A stretch of DNA of 64,000 nt, from positions 3,381,501-3,445,500 of the forward strand of contig NZ_CP083951.1 of NCBI RefSeq assembly GCF_006440675.2, read 5' to 3'. Positions 9,265-18,900 of this stretch are shown here, one piece after another. The stretch comes from Mesorhizobium sp. B2-8-5. GTDB taxonomy: Bacteria > Pseudomonadota > Alphaproteobacteria > Rhizobiales > Rhizobiaceae. The notes under the pieces were generated by a model. That model had not been told where the DNA came from, searched no databases, and was given only the letters and a program-made list of their open reading frames with translations. Both the position numbers and the translations under genes were made by a program. Position 1 is the first letter of the stretch, and each line of letters begins with the position of its first letter.

Positions 9265-10025
9265 AATCCATCCCGTCCGCGAAAACGCCGCTGGTAATGG
9301 GCGTCGTACAATGAGCTTTCGCCGAAATCCTGCGCTGCAAGCGCGTTGCCGACGAAGATGATTGCCGTGCGCTCCATCGGGTTTTCCGCCAATTGCGCTT
9401 CGATAGTGCCCAGTGTGCCGGTCAATATGCGCTCGTCCGGCCAGGAAGCCCGGAAGACGACCGCGACCGGACATTCGGCGCCGTAAAGCGGCGTCAAATC
9501 GGCGACGATGCGGTCGACGGCGTGGATGGCAAGATGAATGGCGAGCGTGGCTCCGGTGCGGCCGAAGCCGGCCAGCGTCTCGCCTGGCGGCATTTTCGAG
9601 GCGCGACCGGAGATGCGGGTCAGCACCAGGCTTTGCGCCAGTTCTGGGATGGTGAGCTCGCGGCGCAGCGCGGCCGCGGCTGCCGCAAAGGAAGGCACGC
9701 CTGGGGTCAGCGTATAAGGGATGCCGTGTTTTTCCAGCCGCCTTATCTGTTCGGCCACCGCGCTCCAAACGGAGAGGTCGCCGGAATGCAGCCGCGCTAC
9801 ATCCTGGCCGGCCTTATGCGCGGCGACATATTCGGCCTCGATCTCGTCGAGCGACATCGGCGCGGTGTCAATCAATTTGGTGCCAGGCGCACAATGCTCG
9901 AGCAATTCCGGCGCGACGATCGAGCCGGCATAGAGGCAGACCGGGCAACTGGCGAGGAGCCGCGCGCCGCGCAGCGTGATGAGATCGGCCGCACCCGGAC
10001 CGGCGCCGATGAAATGGACGGTCAT
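9261..10025 (-). CDS. cobM: Precorrin-4 C11-methyltransferase
   Basis: 254 residues. It methylates precorrin-4 at C11 to precorrin-5. The tetrapyrrole-methylase opening [16 protein letters not shown] and the motif [15 protein letters not shown] (CobM/CbiF type) support the call. The gene overlaps cobE and cobA by four bases on each side. Confidence 0.95.
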   Translation of the reverse strand: MTVHFIGAGPGAADLITLRGARLLASCPVCLYAGSIVAPELLEHCAPGTKLIDTAPMSLDEIEAEYVAAHKAGQDVARLHSGDLSVWSAVAEQIRRLEKHGIPYTLTPGVPSFAAAAAALRRELTIPELAQSLVLTRISGRASKMPPGETLAGFGRTGATLAIHLAIHAVDRIVADLTPLYGAECPVAVVFRASWPDERILTGTLGTIEAQLAENPMERTAIIFVGNALAAQDFGESSLYDAHYQRRFRGRDGL

Positions 10026-10408
10026 GCGGTACCTCCGCCAAGAGCGATAGCGCAGGTCACAGGACCGAGCACGATGCGCGGTCCAAGCAGTTTCGCACCT
10101 TTTCCGACCGCGGCCAGAGCCGAGGCTTCCGAAACCGAAGGCGTGCCAGCCTGGGCCTGCGACGCTTCGGACCGACTGACCGTGCCGGACGAGACGGATT
10201 GCAGCGCAGCGTCGGACATGATGAGCACGGGGAGGTCGAGGTCTCGGCCGGCAAGGAAGATCGCCGGCTCGTCGCGTTTGATTTCGCCCGTCGCCAGCGC
10301 GGAAAGCGCCGTCATCGCCAGCCCATGCGCTTCGAGCGCGGTCTCGACCGCTGCGCGAACGTCGCCCGCCGTCACGCCTTTGCGGCTGCCGATGCCCGCG
10401 ACCATCAT
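10022..10408 (-). CDS. cobE: Cobalamin biosynthesis protein CobE (CbiG C-terminal domain family)
   Basis: 128-residue protein with the CbiG_C fold: opening [17 protein letters not shown] and the closing part [11 protein letters not shown] are typical. CobE is needed for corrin synthesis in P. denitrificans but its exact role is unsettled; binding of pathway intermediates has been proposed. A Ser/Ala-rich stretch near residues 70-95 looks like a loop insertion. The ATG overlaps the cobL stop as ATGA. Confidence 0.85.
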   Translation of the reverse strand: MMVAGIGSRKGVTAGDVRAAVETALEAHGLAMTALSALATGEIKRDEPAIFLAGRDLDLPVLIMSDAALQSVSSGTVSRSEASQAQAGTPSVSEASALAAVGKGAKLLGPRIVLGPVTCAIALGGGTA

Positions 10409-11646
10409 GGTTTCACCCAGCTCCACTGCGTCACCGGCATGGCCGGCCGCCACGCCTGCATGGATCCGACAGCTGCCGCGCGCGACAGCGCTATGCGGGT
10501 AAGATCGCCGCCGCGGCTGTTGTACTGGTCGAGCAGCAGCGCCTCCATCTCCAGCGTCACCGCATTGGCGACCAATCGGCCACCGGAGCGTAGCGCCTTG
10601 ATCGCCTTCTCCAGCACACCGGTATCGCTGCCGCCGCCGCCGATGAAGATCGCATCCGGCGTTTCGAGCTTGGCGAACGCCTTGGGCGCGGCGCCTCCGA
10701 CCACGGCAAGACCCGGCACGCCGCAATGCGCGGCATTGCGGTGGATGCGGGCGGCGCGTTCGCCGTCGGCCTCGATGGCGATGGCGCGCAGCGAGGAATG
10801 CGCCAGCATCCATTCGATGCCGATCGAGCCGGAACCGGCGCCGATATCCCACAACAGCTCGCCGCGGCGTGGCGCCAGCGCCGACAGCGTGATGGCGCGG
10901 ATCTCGCGCTTGGTGATCTGGCCGTCATGCTCGAACAGATGGTCGGCAAGTCCGGCGGTCAAGGGCAGGACGCGCGCATCCGGCGTCGATTCAATTTCGA
11001 GCGCCAGCACATTGAGCGGGTTGATGTTTTTGAGATTGAAGGCATCGGCGCGGGAGGTTCGATGCGCCTCATCGGCACCGCCGAGCGCTTCGAGAACCGT
11101 CAGCCGCGACGGGCCGAAGCCGAGTTCGTCGAGCAGTGCGGCGATGGCCGCCGGCGCGTCGGCGTCCGATGTCAGGGCAAGGATGCGCGCACCGGGGTGG
11201 AGCAAGGGCCGGATGGGGTCGATCGGATGGCCGTGCAGCGAGATGGCCTCGACGTCCTGCAGCGCCCAGCCGAGACGGGAGGCGGCCAGCGACAGCGACG
11301 AGGGAGCCGGGAGGACGAGCATCTCATCCGGCTTGACCTTGCGCGCCAGCGTGACGCCGACGCCATGGAAAAACGGGTCGCCGGACGCGAGCACGCAGAT
11401 TTTTCTGCCTTTGAGCGCCAGCACGTCGCGCATTTCGGCATCGAACGGCGTCGGCCAGGGGTGCGCCTCGCCCTTGGCCAGGGATGCGACCAGCGCAAGA
11501 TGCCGCTTGCCACCGAAGACGACTTCGGCCTCGGCAATACGCTGCTTGGCCTCGTCGCCGAGACCCGCTACACCGTCCTCGCCGATGCCGACGAGGGTCA
11601 GCCATTTTGAGGCTGGCTTGGCGGCGAGCGGACCCTTAGCAGGCAT
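10405..11646 (-). CDS. cobL: Precorrin-6B C5,15-methyltransferase (decarboxylating), CbiE-CbiT fusion
   Basis: 413-residue two-domain enzyme. The N-terminal CbiE-like methylase begins [11 protein letters not shown]; the C-terminal CbiT-like domain has SAM motif [16 protein letters not shown]. It methylates C5 and C15 and decarboxylates the C12 acetate, giving precorrin-8. The start ATG is at 11646-11644, one base from the divergent cobK ATG, so no separate promoter space exists between them. Upstream in the operon direction lies cobJ, 732 bp away across antisense cobK. Confidence 0.95.
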   Translation of the reverse strand: MPAKGPLAAKPASKWLTLVGIGEDGVAGLGDEAKQRIAEAEVVFGGKRHLALVASLAKGEAHPWPTPFDAEMRDVLALKGRKICVLASGDPFFHGVGVTLARKVKPDEMLVLPAPSSLSLAASRLGWALQDVEAISLHGHPIDPIRPLLHPGARILALTSDADAPAAIAALLDELGFGPSRLTVLEALGGADEAHRTSRADAFNLKNINPLNVLALEIESTPDARVLPLTAGLADHLFEHDGQITKREIRAITLSALAPRRGELLWDIGAGSGSIGIEWMLAHSSLRAIAIEADGERAARIHRNAAHCGVPGLAVVGGAAPKAFAKLETPDAIFIGGGGSDTGVLEKAIKALRSGGRLVANAVTLEMEALLLDQYNSRGGDLTRIALSRAAAVGSMQAWRPAMPVTQWSWVKP

Positions 11647-11647
11647 G

Positions 11648-12415
11648 ATGACCCACCATATCCTGATCCTCGGCGGCACCACGGAAGCCCGGCAACTGGC
11701 GGGAATGCTTTCCCGTCGCAAGGATTTTTCGGTCACGCTGTCGCTTGCCGGCCGCACCGAAAGCCCGGTCGCGCAAGGCGTGCCGGTGCGTGTCGGCGGT
11801 TTTGGCGGCGCGGAGGGATTGGCTGCCTATCTTCGCGAAGAGCATGTCGATCTGCTGGTCGACGCCACGCATCCATACGCCGCCCGTATCTCGGCCAATG
11901 CCGCCGAGGCGGCCAAGCGGTCCGGCGTGCCGATCCTTGCGCTGCGTCGTCCCGGCTGGGAGCCTGTCGCAGGCGACCACTGGACGCTGGTCGACGACGT
12001 TGCTGAGGCGGCAAGCACCCTCGGCACGGCGCCGCGCCGCGTTTTCCTGGCGATCGGCCGGCAGGAAGCCGGCGCCTTCGAGCCCGCGCCCCAACATCGC
12101 TACCTGATCCGTAGCGTCGATCCGGTCGAGCCGAAGCTTGCCGTGCCCGATGCGCTTTACCTGCTGGCGCGCGGGCCGTTTCCGGAGGCGGACGAACGGG
12201 CGCTGCTCGAAAAATACGGTATCGATGCCGTCGTTTCGAAGAACAGCGGCGGCGAGGCGACCTATGGCAAGATCGCCGCTGCGCGGGCACTCGGCATCGA
12301 AGTGATCATGATCCGCCGACCGCGTTTGCCGGACGTTCCTTCGACTGAGACCGTCGATGCGCTGGCGGCAAAGGTCGATCATCTATTCGACCCCATTGCC
12401 GAACGCGGCGTGTAG
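11648..12415 (+). CDS. cobK: Precorrin-6A reductase, encoded antisense inside the cob operon
   Basis: 255-residue NADPH-dependent reductase converting precorrin-6A to 6B. Marks are ILGGTTEARQLA at the N-terminus, DATHPYAARIS, and VVSKNSGGEATYGKI near the C-terminus. It is the only cob gene on the plus strand of this cluster: its 5' end abuts the cobL start and its 3' end overlaps the last 37 bases of cobJ. Start 11648 is preferred over the adjoining ATG at 11645 because AGG at 11641 is better spaced. Its promoter must lie inside cobL. Confidence 0.95.
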   Translation: MTHHILILGGTTEARQLAGMLSRRKDFSVTLSLAGRTESPVAQGVPVRVGGFGGAEGLAAYLREEHVDLLVDATHPYAARISANAAEAAKRSGVPILALRRPGWEPVAGDHWTLVDDVAEAASTLGTAPRRVFLAIGRQEAGAFEPAPQHRYLIRSVDPVEPKLAVPDALYLLARGPFPEADERALLEKYGIDAVVSKNSGGEATYGKIAAARALGIEVIMIRRPRLPDVPSTETVDALAAKVDHLFDPIAERGV

Positions 12416-13143
12416 ACCAGCGCTGGTTTTTCGCCGCGCTTGATGATGCGGGTCTCCGGCGAGCCGATGATGATGCAGGTCGCCATGTCGGCCTTTTCGG
12501 CGTCGGCGTCCGCCAGCAGAGAGACTTCGATACGCTCGTCGGGCCGGCCTGCAGCCCGGCCGAAGATCACCGGCGTGGTGCCGGGCAGGATCGCCTCCAG
12601 GCATTCGAAGGCGCGGCCAAGCTGCCAGGGGCGAGCCTTGCTGATGGGATTGTAGAGCGCGATGACGAAGCCGGCGCCGGCCGCTGCCAGCAGGCGCAAT
12701 TCGATCAGCTCCCACGGCTTCAAATTGTCGGAGAGCGAGATGGCGCAGAAATCATGGCCGAGCGGTGCGCCGATGCGGGCGGCGACGGCGAGCATTGCAG
12801 TCACGCCCGGGACAACCGAGATGTCGATGGCACGCCATTCTTCAGGGCCGGCTTCGATCGCCTCGCAGACAGCCGCGGCCATGGCAAAGACGCCGGGATC
12901 GCCGCCGGAAACGACGGCGACGCTGTGGCCTTCGGCCGCCTTGGCCAGCGCCTCGTTGGAGCGGGCAAGTTCCTCGCGATTGTCGGAGGCAATGCGGGTC
13001 TGGTCCGGCCGCAGCTCAAGCCGGTCGAGATAGGGCTTGTAGCCATAAAAGAACGAAGCCTCGGCCACCGCATGGCTGGCCTGCGGCGTGACCTGGTCGG
13101 CATTGCCCGGACCGAGACCGATGACGGTGAGGCGGCCGCTCAT
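12379..13143 (-). CDS. cobJ: Precorrin-3B C17-methyltransferase
   Basis: 254 residues. It methylates C17 with ring contraction to precorrin-4. The opening LTVIGLGPGNADQVTPQA, VAVVSGGDPGVFAMA and the ALYNPISKARPWQ region are typical of CobJ/CbiH. The start overlaps the cobI stop as ATGA. Its 3' end overlaps the convergent cobK gene by 37 bp. Confidence 0.95.
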   Translation of the reverse strand: MSGRLTVIGLGPGNADQVTPQASHAVAEASFFYGYKPYLDRLELRPDQTRIASDNREELARSNEALAKAAEGHSVAVVSGGDPGVFAMAAAVCEAIEAGPEEWRAIDISVVPGVTAMLAVAARIGAPLGHDFCAISLSDNLKPWELIELRLLAAAGAGFVIALYNPISKARPWQLGRAFECLEAILPGTTPVIFGRAAGRPDERIEVSLLADADAEKADMATCIIIGSPETRIIKRGEKPALVYTPRSAMGSNR

Positions 13144-13889
13144 GCTTTGGCTCCGGGGCGGGCCGACCAGCCCGCGACCAGCACGATGGCGAAATAGGGC
13201 GCCTTGTCATCCGGTTTTTCGGCAAGCCGCATCGAGATGCTGCCCGGCATCGTGCCGCGCTCGACATAGACGGCCTTGGCCAGCTTGCCGGTCGCTTCCA
13301 GCGCGCGGCGGATTTTTGGCAGGTTGCGGCCGACCTTCATGATCACCGCGGCATCGGTGTCGGCGAGGCGGCGGGTCAGCTCGAACTCACTCATCGTGCC
13401 CGGCAGCACGGTCAGCACATCGTCGCCCTGGACGATCGGCAGGCCAGTGGTCGACCAGCAGCCGGACATGGCGGTGATGCCGGGGATGACTTCCGTCGGG
13501 AACCGGTGTGCAAGCCGCACATGCAGGTGCATATACGAGCCGTAGAAGAGCGGATCGCCTTCCGACAGCACCGCCACCATCCTGCCGGCGCCGAGATGCC
13601 CGGCGACCTGTTCGGCCGACTGTTCATAAAAATCGGCGATCTGCGAGCGGTAGTCGTCATGGTCCTTGTCGATTTCGGTGGTCACCGGATAAAGCAGCGG
13701 CAGTTCGATCATGTCCGGCCGGAAGCGCGCCTCGACGATGGCGCGGGCATTGCTGTTGTTGCCGCGCTTGGCGAAATAGGCGACGACGTCGGCCTCGGCC
13801 AGCGCGCGCGCCGCTTTCAGCGTCAGAAGCTCCGGATCGCCGGGGCCGGTGCCTACGCCGACAAGACGGCTTTTTACAATCGCGTTCAC
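13140..13889 (-). CDS. cobI: Precorrin-2 C20-methyltransferase
   Basis: 249 residues. It methylates precorrin-2 at C20 to precorrin-3A. Evidence: LVGVGTGPGDPELLTLKA and VAVLSEGDPLFYGSYMHL, both CobI/CbiL signatures. The start is GTG at 13889, overlapping the cobH stop as GTGA. Confidence 0.95.
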   Translation of the reverse strand: MNAIVKSRLVGVGTGPGDPELLTLKAARALAEADVVAYFAKRGNNSNARAIVEARFRPDMIELPLLYPVTTEIDKDHDDYRSQIADFYEQSAEQVAGHLGAGRMVAVLSEGDPLFYGSYMHLHVRLAHRFPTEVIPGITAMSGCWSTTGLPIVQGDDVLTVLPGTMSEFELTRRLADTDAAVIMKVGRNLPKIRRALEATGKLAKAVYVERGTMPGSISMRLAEKPDDKAPYFAIVLVAGWSARPGAKA

Positions 13890-14518
13890 AGGCCCGGCCT
13901 CGCCAACGAATTGAGCGCGGCGGCGGTCATGGCGCTGCCGCCCAGCCTGCCGCGCACGATGGCATAGGGCACGCCGTAAGAGTTCTCGGCCAGCGCATCC
14001 TTGGATTCGGCGGCGCCGACGAAACCGACCGGCATGCCGATGATCACGGCGGGCTTTGGCGCGCCGTCGCGCAGTTTTTCGAGCAGATAGAAGAGCGCGG
14101 TCGGCGCATTGCCGATGGCGACGACCGAACCGGCCATGCGCTCACCCCAGAGGTCGATCGCGGCGGCCGAGCGGGTGTTGCCGATTTCCCTGGCGATGTC
14201 GTGCGTGCGCAGGTCGCGCAGCGTGCAGATCACCTCGTTGCCGGCCGGCAGCCGGGCGCGGGTGACGCCGTGGGCCACCATCTCGGCATCGCAGAAGATC
14301 GGCGCGCCGGCGGCGAGTACGGCGCGGGCCGCATCGACGAAACCGTCGGAAAAGACGAAATGGCTGGCGGCTTCGACCTGGCCGCAGGCATGGATCATGC
14401 GAATCGCGACATCGGCTTCGGCCTCGGAGAAGCGCGACAGGTCCGCCTCGGCGCGGATGATGGCGAAAGAGCGCTCGTAGATCGCCATCCCGTCATGGAT
14501 ATAGTCGTAGGCGGCCAT
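13886..14518 (-). CDS. cobH: Precorrin-8X methylmutase
   Basis: 210 residues. It moves the C11 methyl group to C12, forming the stable hydrogenobyrinate. Recognisable parts are IYERSFAIIRAEADL (family substrate-binding region), MIHACGQVEAASHFVF with the conserved histidine, and GMPVGFVGAAESKDAL near the C-terminus. The start at 14518 lies two bases after the cobG stop. Confidence 0.95.
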   Translation of the reverse strand: MAAYDYIHDGMAIYERSFAIIRAEADLSRFSEAEADVAIRMIHACGQVEAASHFVFSDGFVDAARAVLAAGAPIFCDAEMVAHGVTRARLPAGNEVICTLRDLRTHDIAREIGNTRSAAAIDLWGERMAGSVVAIGNAPTALFYLLEKLRDGAPKPAVIIGMPVGFVGAAESKDALAENSYGVPYAIVRGRLGGSAMTAAALNSLARPGL

Positions 14519-14520
14519 TT

Positions 14521-15993
14521 TCAGTTCCGTCGATAGAGTTCGGCGATGCCGGCCGCGCCAAGCCTTGTGAGGCACGCGGAAGCGGTTTCGCCCTGATGTC
14601 GTTGCGCGCGCAGCGCGGCAAGGATGCCGACGATGCCGCGCGCGGCGTCATAGCCCGGCCTGTACGCGGCAGGAAGGGCCTTTGCCGTCCCGTCCACGAC
14701 AAGTCCGGCTCCGTTTTCGTCGCCGACCAAGGTCAGTGCCGCCGCGCCGGGATGCGCGCAGCCCTTGGCGCAGCCGGAAACGTGGAGCGTCAGCGAGGCG
14801 TCGATGAGGCAGGGGCTTTGTTTTGCAATGGTTTCGGCGATGGCGCGCGTGGCGATACGGCCGGAAGCGCAGGCCGGCGTGCCGGGGCAAGCGGCGATGC
14901 GGGTGCGTGGGTCCGTGGGGTCGGTGACGAAGCCGAGGGTGGCGGCGGAGGTTTGCAGGGAGGAGGGGGCGGAGAGGCCGAGGAAGAGCAAGGCGCGGCC
15001 TGGGGCGAGGCGGATTTCGGTGGCGTCGAGGTGTGAGGCTTCGCTGGCGAGATCGATGAGGTTTTGCGCCGGCATGCTGCCGTAGGGCAGGGCGATACCG
15101 AGGGCGGTGTTGCTGCCTAGACTGAATAGGGCAATGGGACTTCTCGCGGGCTGGCGTTCCTGCGCCCCTCTCTCTGTCCTGCCGGACATCTCCCCCTCAA
15201 GGGGGGAGATTGCCTTGTCACCGCGGCTTTCGCCAATCTCCAACGCTGAAAGTGGAGAGCCGGCGCGGGAATTGCCAATCTCCCCCCTCGAGGGGGAGAT
15301 GTCCGGCAGGACAGAGAGGGGGGTGACGGAGTGCCAACTTGCGAGTGAAATAAGCTGTCTCTCCGACAAATCGCGCGTGTGCGCTTCGCGTCCCTTTTCG
15401 GCAACCATCCGTAGTGCCGCCACAGCGATGTCGCGGGATGTATCGGCATCGATCGTCGCGAGCGGCCTTGAACTGCGCCCGTCGCCAGCAACCGACACGC
15501 TCCAAAGAACATCGCCGCCAGCCCCCACCGCCTTCAGCCGCACATCGGCCGTCACGGCATCCATCGTCAGCTGTCCGCCGCCATCGACAACCACCGACAC
15601 CTTCGGCCCCAGCCGTGGCGTCAACCCGGCCTCTTCAATCGCCGCCCTGATCCGCTCCGCCACCGGCCGCGGATCGGCGTTCTCTTCCGGATCGATCCCA
15701 GCCAGCGGCCCCGTCTCGACCGGCACTCCGGTGCGCACCGCGATGCCCAGCGCATCCACTTCGTCCGCCAGCAACCGGGCGCTTTCGGCCGTCAAACCAC
15801 GAATCTGCAGGTTGCCGCGCGCCGTCACCTCCATGATGCCGTTGCCGTGACGCAAGGCGGATTCGCCGAGCCCGATCAGCGACTTCGGCGAAATTCCTCC
15901 AGCGACCGGGTTGAGCCGCACCAGCAGCCCGTCGCCGGTCTGCATCGGCGCGCTGAGAGCAGGGCAAGCGCCACGGCGCGAGAAGGCGTTCAT
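14521..15993 (-). CDS. cobG: Precorrin-3B synthase with an in-frame palindromic insert
   Basis: 490-residue iron-sulfur mono-oxygenase that converts precorrin-3A to 3B (aerobic pathway). It has the nitrite/sulfite-reductase fold: two half repeats and cysteines in CPGTPACASG and SGCAKGCAHP for a 4Fe-4S cluster. Residues about 224-277, between the two halves, are encoded by palindromic element A (15165-15323, exactly 53 codons) and read SVLPDISPSRGEIG ... ISPLEGEMSGRTERG. This stretch has no CobG character and is probably a surface loop. Its ATG overlaps the cobN stop as ATGA. The insert leaves the frame and both cysteine motifs intact, so activity is plausible but unproved. Confidence 0.93.
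   Translation of the reverse strand: MNAFSRRGACPALSAPMQTGDGLLVRLNPVAGGISPKSLIGLGESALRHGNGIMEVTARGNLQIRGLTAESARLLADEVDALGIAVRTGVPVETGPLAGIDPEENADPRPVAERIRAAIEEAGLTPRLGPKVSVVVDGGGQLTMDAVTADVRLKAVGAGGDVLWSVSVAGDGRSSRPLATIDADTSRDIAVAALRMVAEKGREAHTRDLSERQLISLASWHSVTPLSVLPDISPSRGEIGNSRAGSPLSALEIGESRGDKAISPLEGEMSGRTERGAQERQPARSPIALFSLGSNTALGIALPYGSMPAQNLIDLASEASHLDATEIRLAPGRALLFLGLSAPSSLQTSAATLGFVTDPTDPRTRIAACPGTPACASGRIATRAIAETIAKQSPCLIDASLTLHVSGCAKGCAHPGAAALTLVGDENGAGLVVDGTAKALPAAYRPGYDAARGIVGILAALRAQRHQGETASACLTRLGAAGIAELYRRN
15165..15323. repeat. Palindromic element A, inside cobG
   Basis: Two 47-bp arms in inverted orientation (15165-15211 and 15277-15323), nearly identical after reverse complementation, around a 65-bp centre. 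Each arm holds two small hairpins: TGTCC-TGCC-GGACA and ATCTCCCCC...GGGGGAGAT. Total length is 159 bp, a multiple of three. The centre shares GGCTTTCGCCAAT-like sequence with the centre of copy C in cobN. Confidence 0.9.
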
Positions 15994-18900
15994 GCCGCCA
16001 CCCCGCCTGCCTGGGCTTCGGCGATCAAGGCCGCGAGACCGTCGTCGATGGAATTGCGCAGCGGGTGCCATAGGCCGCGCCGACGGGCGGCTAGGAACCG
16101 TTCGGCGATGACCTTCGCCGCCGCCGGATTCTCGCGCAGGATGAAGGCGCGAACCTCCGGGTCGCCAATATAGGCGTCATGCACCGCCTCGATCAGCGCG
16201 CCCGAAATGGCATGCGTGGTTTCGGCGAAGCCGACCAGACGGTCGACCGTTTCGGCGAATTCCGAGGCGCCGCGCGGGCCGTGGCGCATCTGGCCGGCAA
16301 TGAAGCGCGGGTTGACGGCACGGGCGCGGACCACGCGCGATACCGCTTCGCCGACCGAACGCGGCTTCGGCTTTTTCGGGTCGGTCGTGTCGAGCACGAT
16401 GACGTCGGCATTCCTGCCGAGCGCGGCAAGGGCGGCCGAAAAGCCGCCGATGAAGGCGACGTCGGCCGAGCCTTCAAGGATGTCGCGGCCCGGATCGTCG
16501 CCGGTGTGGATGAGGAGATCGGCTTCGGCGACCCGGCCTTCGAAAGCGCCGGGCGCCGAGATCGCTTCGCTATCGGCGCCGCCATAGGCGTGCGAGGTGG
16601 CGTCGAGATAGGCACGGCCGATCTCTTCGCGCGCGCCCCATTCGCCGCGCGACAGCAAGTCCTCGACGCCGGCGCCATAAGTTCCCGGTGAGGTGCCGAA
16701 AATGCGCGGGCTGATCTTCCCCTGAGCGCGCGTCGCTGCGGCGAGCGGGTTCTCGGTATCGTCCTCGTCGCGGCTGGCGACCGCGTTGGCAGCGGCGTCG
16801 ATCAACGCGATCTGGGTCGGGAACATGTCGCGGAACAGGCCGGAGATGCGCCAGGTGACGTCGACGCGCGGGCGGCCGAGCGTGGCCGGCGGCAGCACCT
16901 CGATGCCGGTGACGCGGCCGGTGGCGGCATCCCATTGCGGCCGGCAGCCCATCAGCGCCAGACCTTGCGCGATCTCCTCGCCGCCGGTGCGCAACGAGGC
17001 GGAACCCCAGAGGTCGATGACCAGCGAGCGCGGCCAGTCGCCATGGCTTTGCATATAGCTGCGCACCACTTCCTCCGCCGCCGCCTGGCCGAGGTCATAG
17101 GCGGTTGGCGTCGGCATTGTGCGCGGATCGGAGGTGAAGAGGTTGCGGCCGGTGGGGAGCACATCGGAGCGACCGCGCGCCGGGGCGCCGGCAGGGCCGG
17201 CCTTGATGTGGCGGCCATCGAGCGCGGCGAGCAGGTTGGCTATTTCGGCCGCCGCGCTTTGCCGGCGCAGCGGGTCGGCTTCGTCTTCCGGTGCGCGGCC
17301 ATAGACATGCAGCCCGTCCTTGACGGCGAAATCCTTGAGGTCGCAGAGCCAGGCGTCGATGCGGCGCAGCGCTTCGTCCGGAGCGTCTGTGCCGGCAACG
17401 CCGGCTTCGGAGGCCAGGCCGGTCCTTTGCGCCGTCTCGACGATCAGCCTAGCCAGACGGTCGCGGCGGCGGCGGTCGAGGCCGTCGGCCTGGGCATATT
17501 CATCGACCAAGCGCTCCAGCTTCTGTTGGACCTCGTCGAGGCCTGCGCCGGTCAGCGGCGGCGGCAGATGGCCAAGCGTGACGGCCGAAATGCGGCGCTT
17601 GGCCTGCGCGGCCTCACCGGGATTGGAAACGATGAAGGGATAGATGACCGGCAACGACCCAGTGACGATCTCGGGGAAGCAGGTGTCGGATAGCGCCACC
17701 GTCTTGCCTGGCAGCCATTCCAGCGTGCCATGCGCGCCGACATGGATGATGGCATGCGCGCCGAGCGATTTTTGCAGCCAGAGGCCGAAGGCGATCAACT
17801 CGTGGCGCGGGGGAAGTGTCGGGTCGTGGTAATCGGCGCGGCGGTCGGCCGAGCGGCCGCGGTCGGGGGCCAGCGCCACGGTGACGTTGCCGAAGGTGGC
17901 GGCGCGGAAGGGGAAGGTTGCCGAGGTCGGCGCTTGAACACCCCCCTCTGTCCTGCCGGACATCTCCCCCGCAGGGGGGGAGATTGATCTGTCGCCACCG
18001 CTTTCGCCAATTGTCGGAGTTGCAGGAATGGCGCCTTCGGCGGAACTGCCGATCTCCCCCCTTGCGGGGGAGATGTCCGGCAGGACAGAGGGGGGTGCCT
18101 CGCGCGAACCTATCTGGTCCTGTGCCATGCCCCATGCCACCTCAACTGAAGCTCGCGCTTCCCTCGGCAGTTCCGCTGAAAAGGCAACGTAATCCGTCAA
18201 CGTAAGGCCAAGCCCACCAACCTCCAGCGCATCGAGCAACTCCCGCGGCGATTGCGGAATCGCTTCAACCACGTAGCCCTGTTCCTTCAGGTCATGCAGC
18301 ATGGCGAGCACGCTTGACGGCACATCAAGCCCAACGGCATAGCCGGTCCGCCCGGGCGCGCTGGGATAATCGGGGATCAGGATCGCCAGCTTGCGCTCGG
18401 CCCGCTCGGTCCGCTGCAGGCGGATAAAGGCAGCGATCCGCCTGGCGACCTGCTCGACGCGATCGGCCTCCGGCCGGTTGGCGAAGGCGCGGAAGGCGAG
18501 CGCCGGGTCGGTTTCGACCTCGCCCTTGAACGAGATGGCGCCGGCGAGGATACGGCCGTCGAGCTCGGGCAATACAACGTGCATGGCGAGATCGGCGGGC
18601 GCCAGGCCGCGCTGGTTCTTTTCCCAGACCTCGCGTCTCGTTGTGGCGACGATGACCTGGAACACTGGCACGCCGGCGCGGTCGAACAGAGTCTCGATGC
18701 CGGGCTCCGCGCCGGAGGCGAAGGCGGTCGCGGTGACAATGGCGGCCGGGTTCAGCGAGGCGATCGCGTTTTCGACGAAGGCGAGAGACGCCGGATCCTT
18801 GAGGCTGGAAACGAAGATCGGCACCGGGGCCATGCCTTGCTGCTTCAACGCTTCCGCCAGAGCGTCGATCGGCGCGATGTCTGCGGCAAGCAGCATGGAA

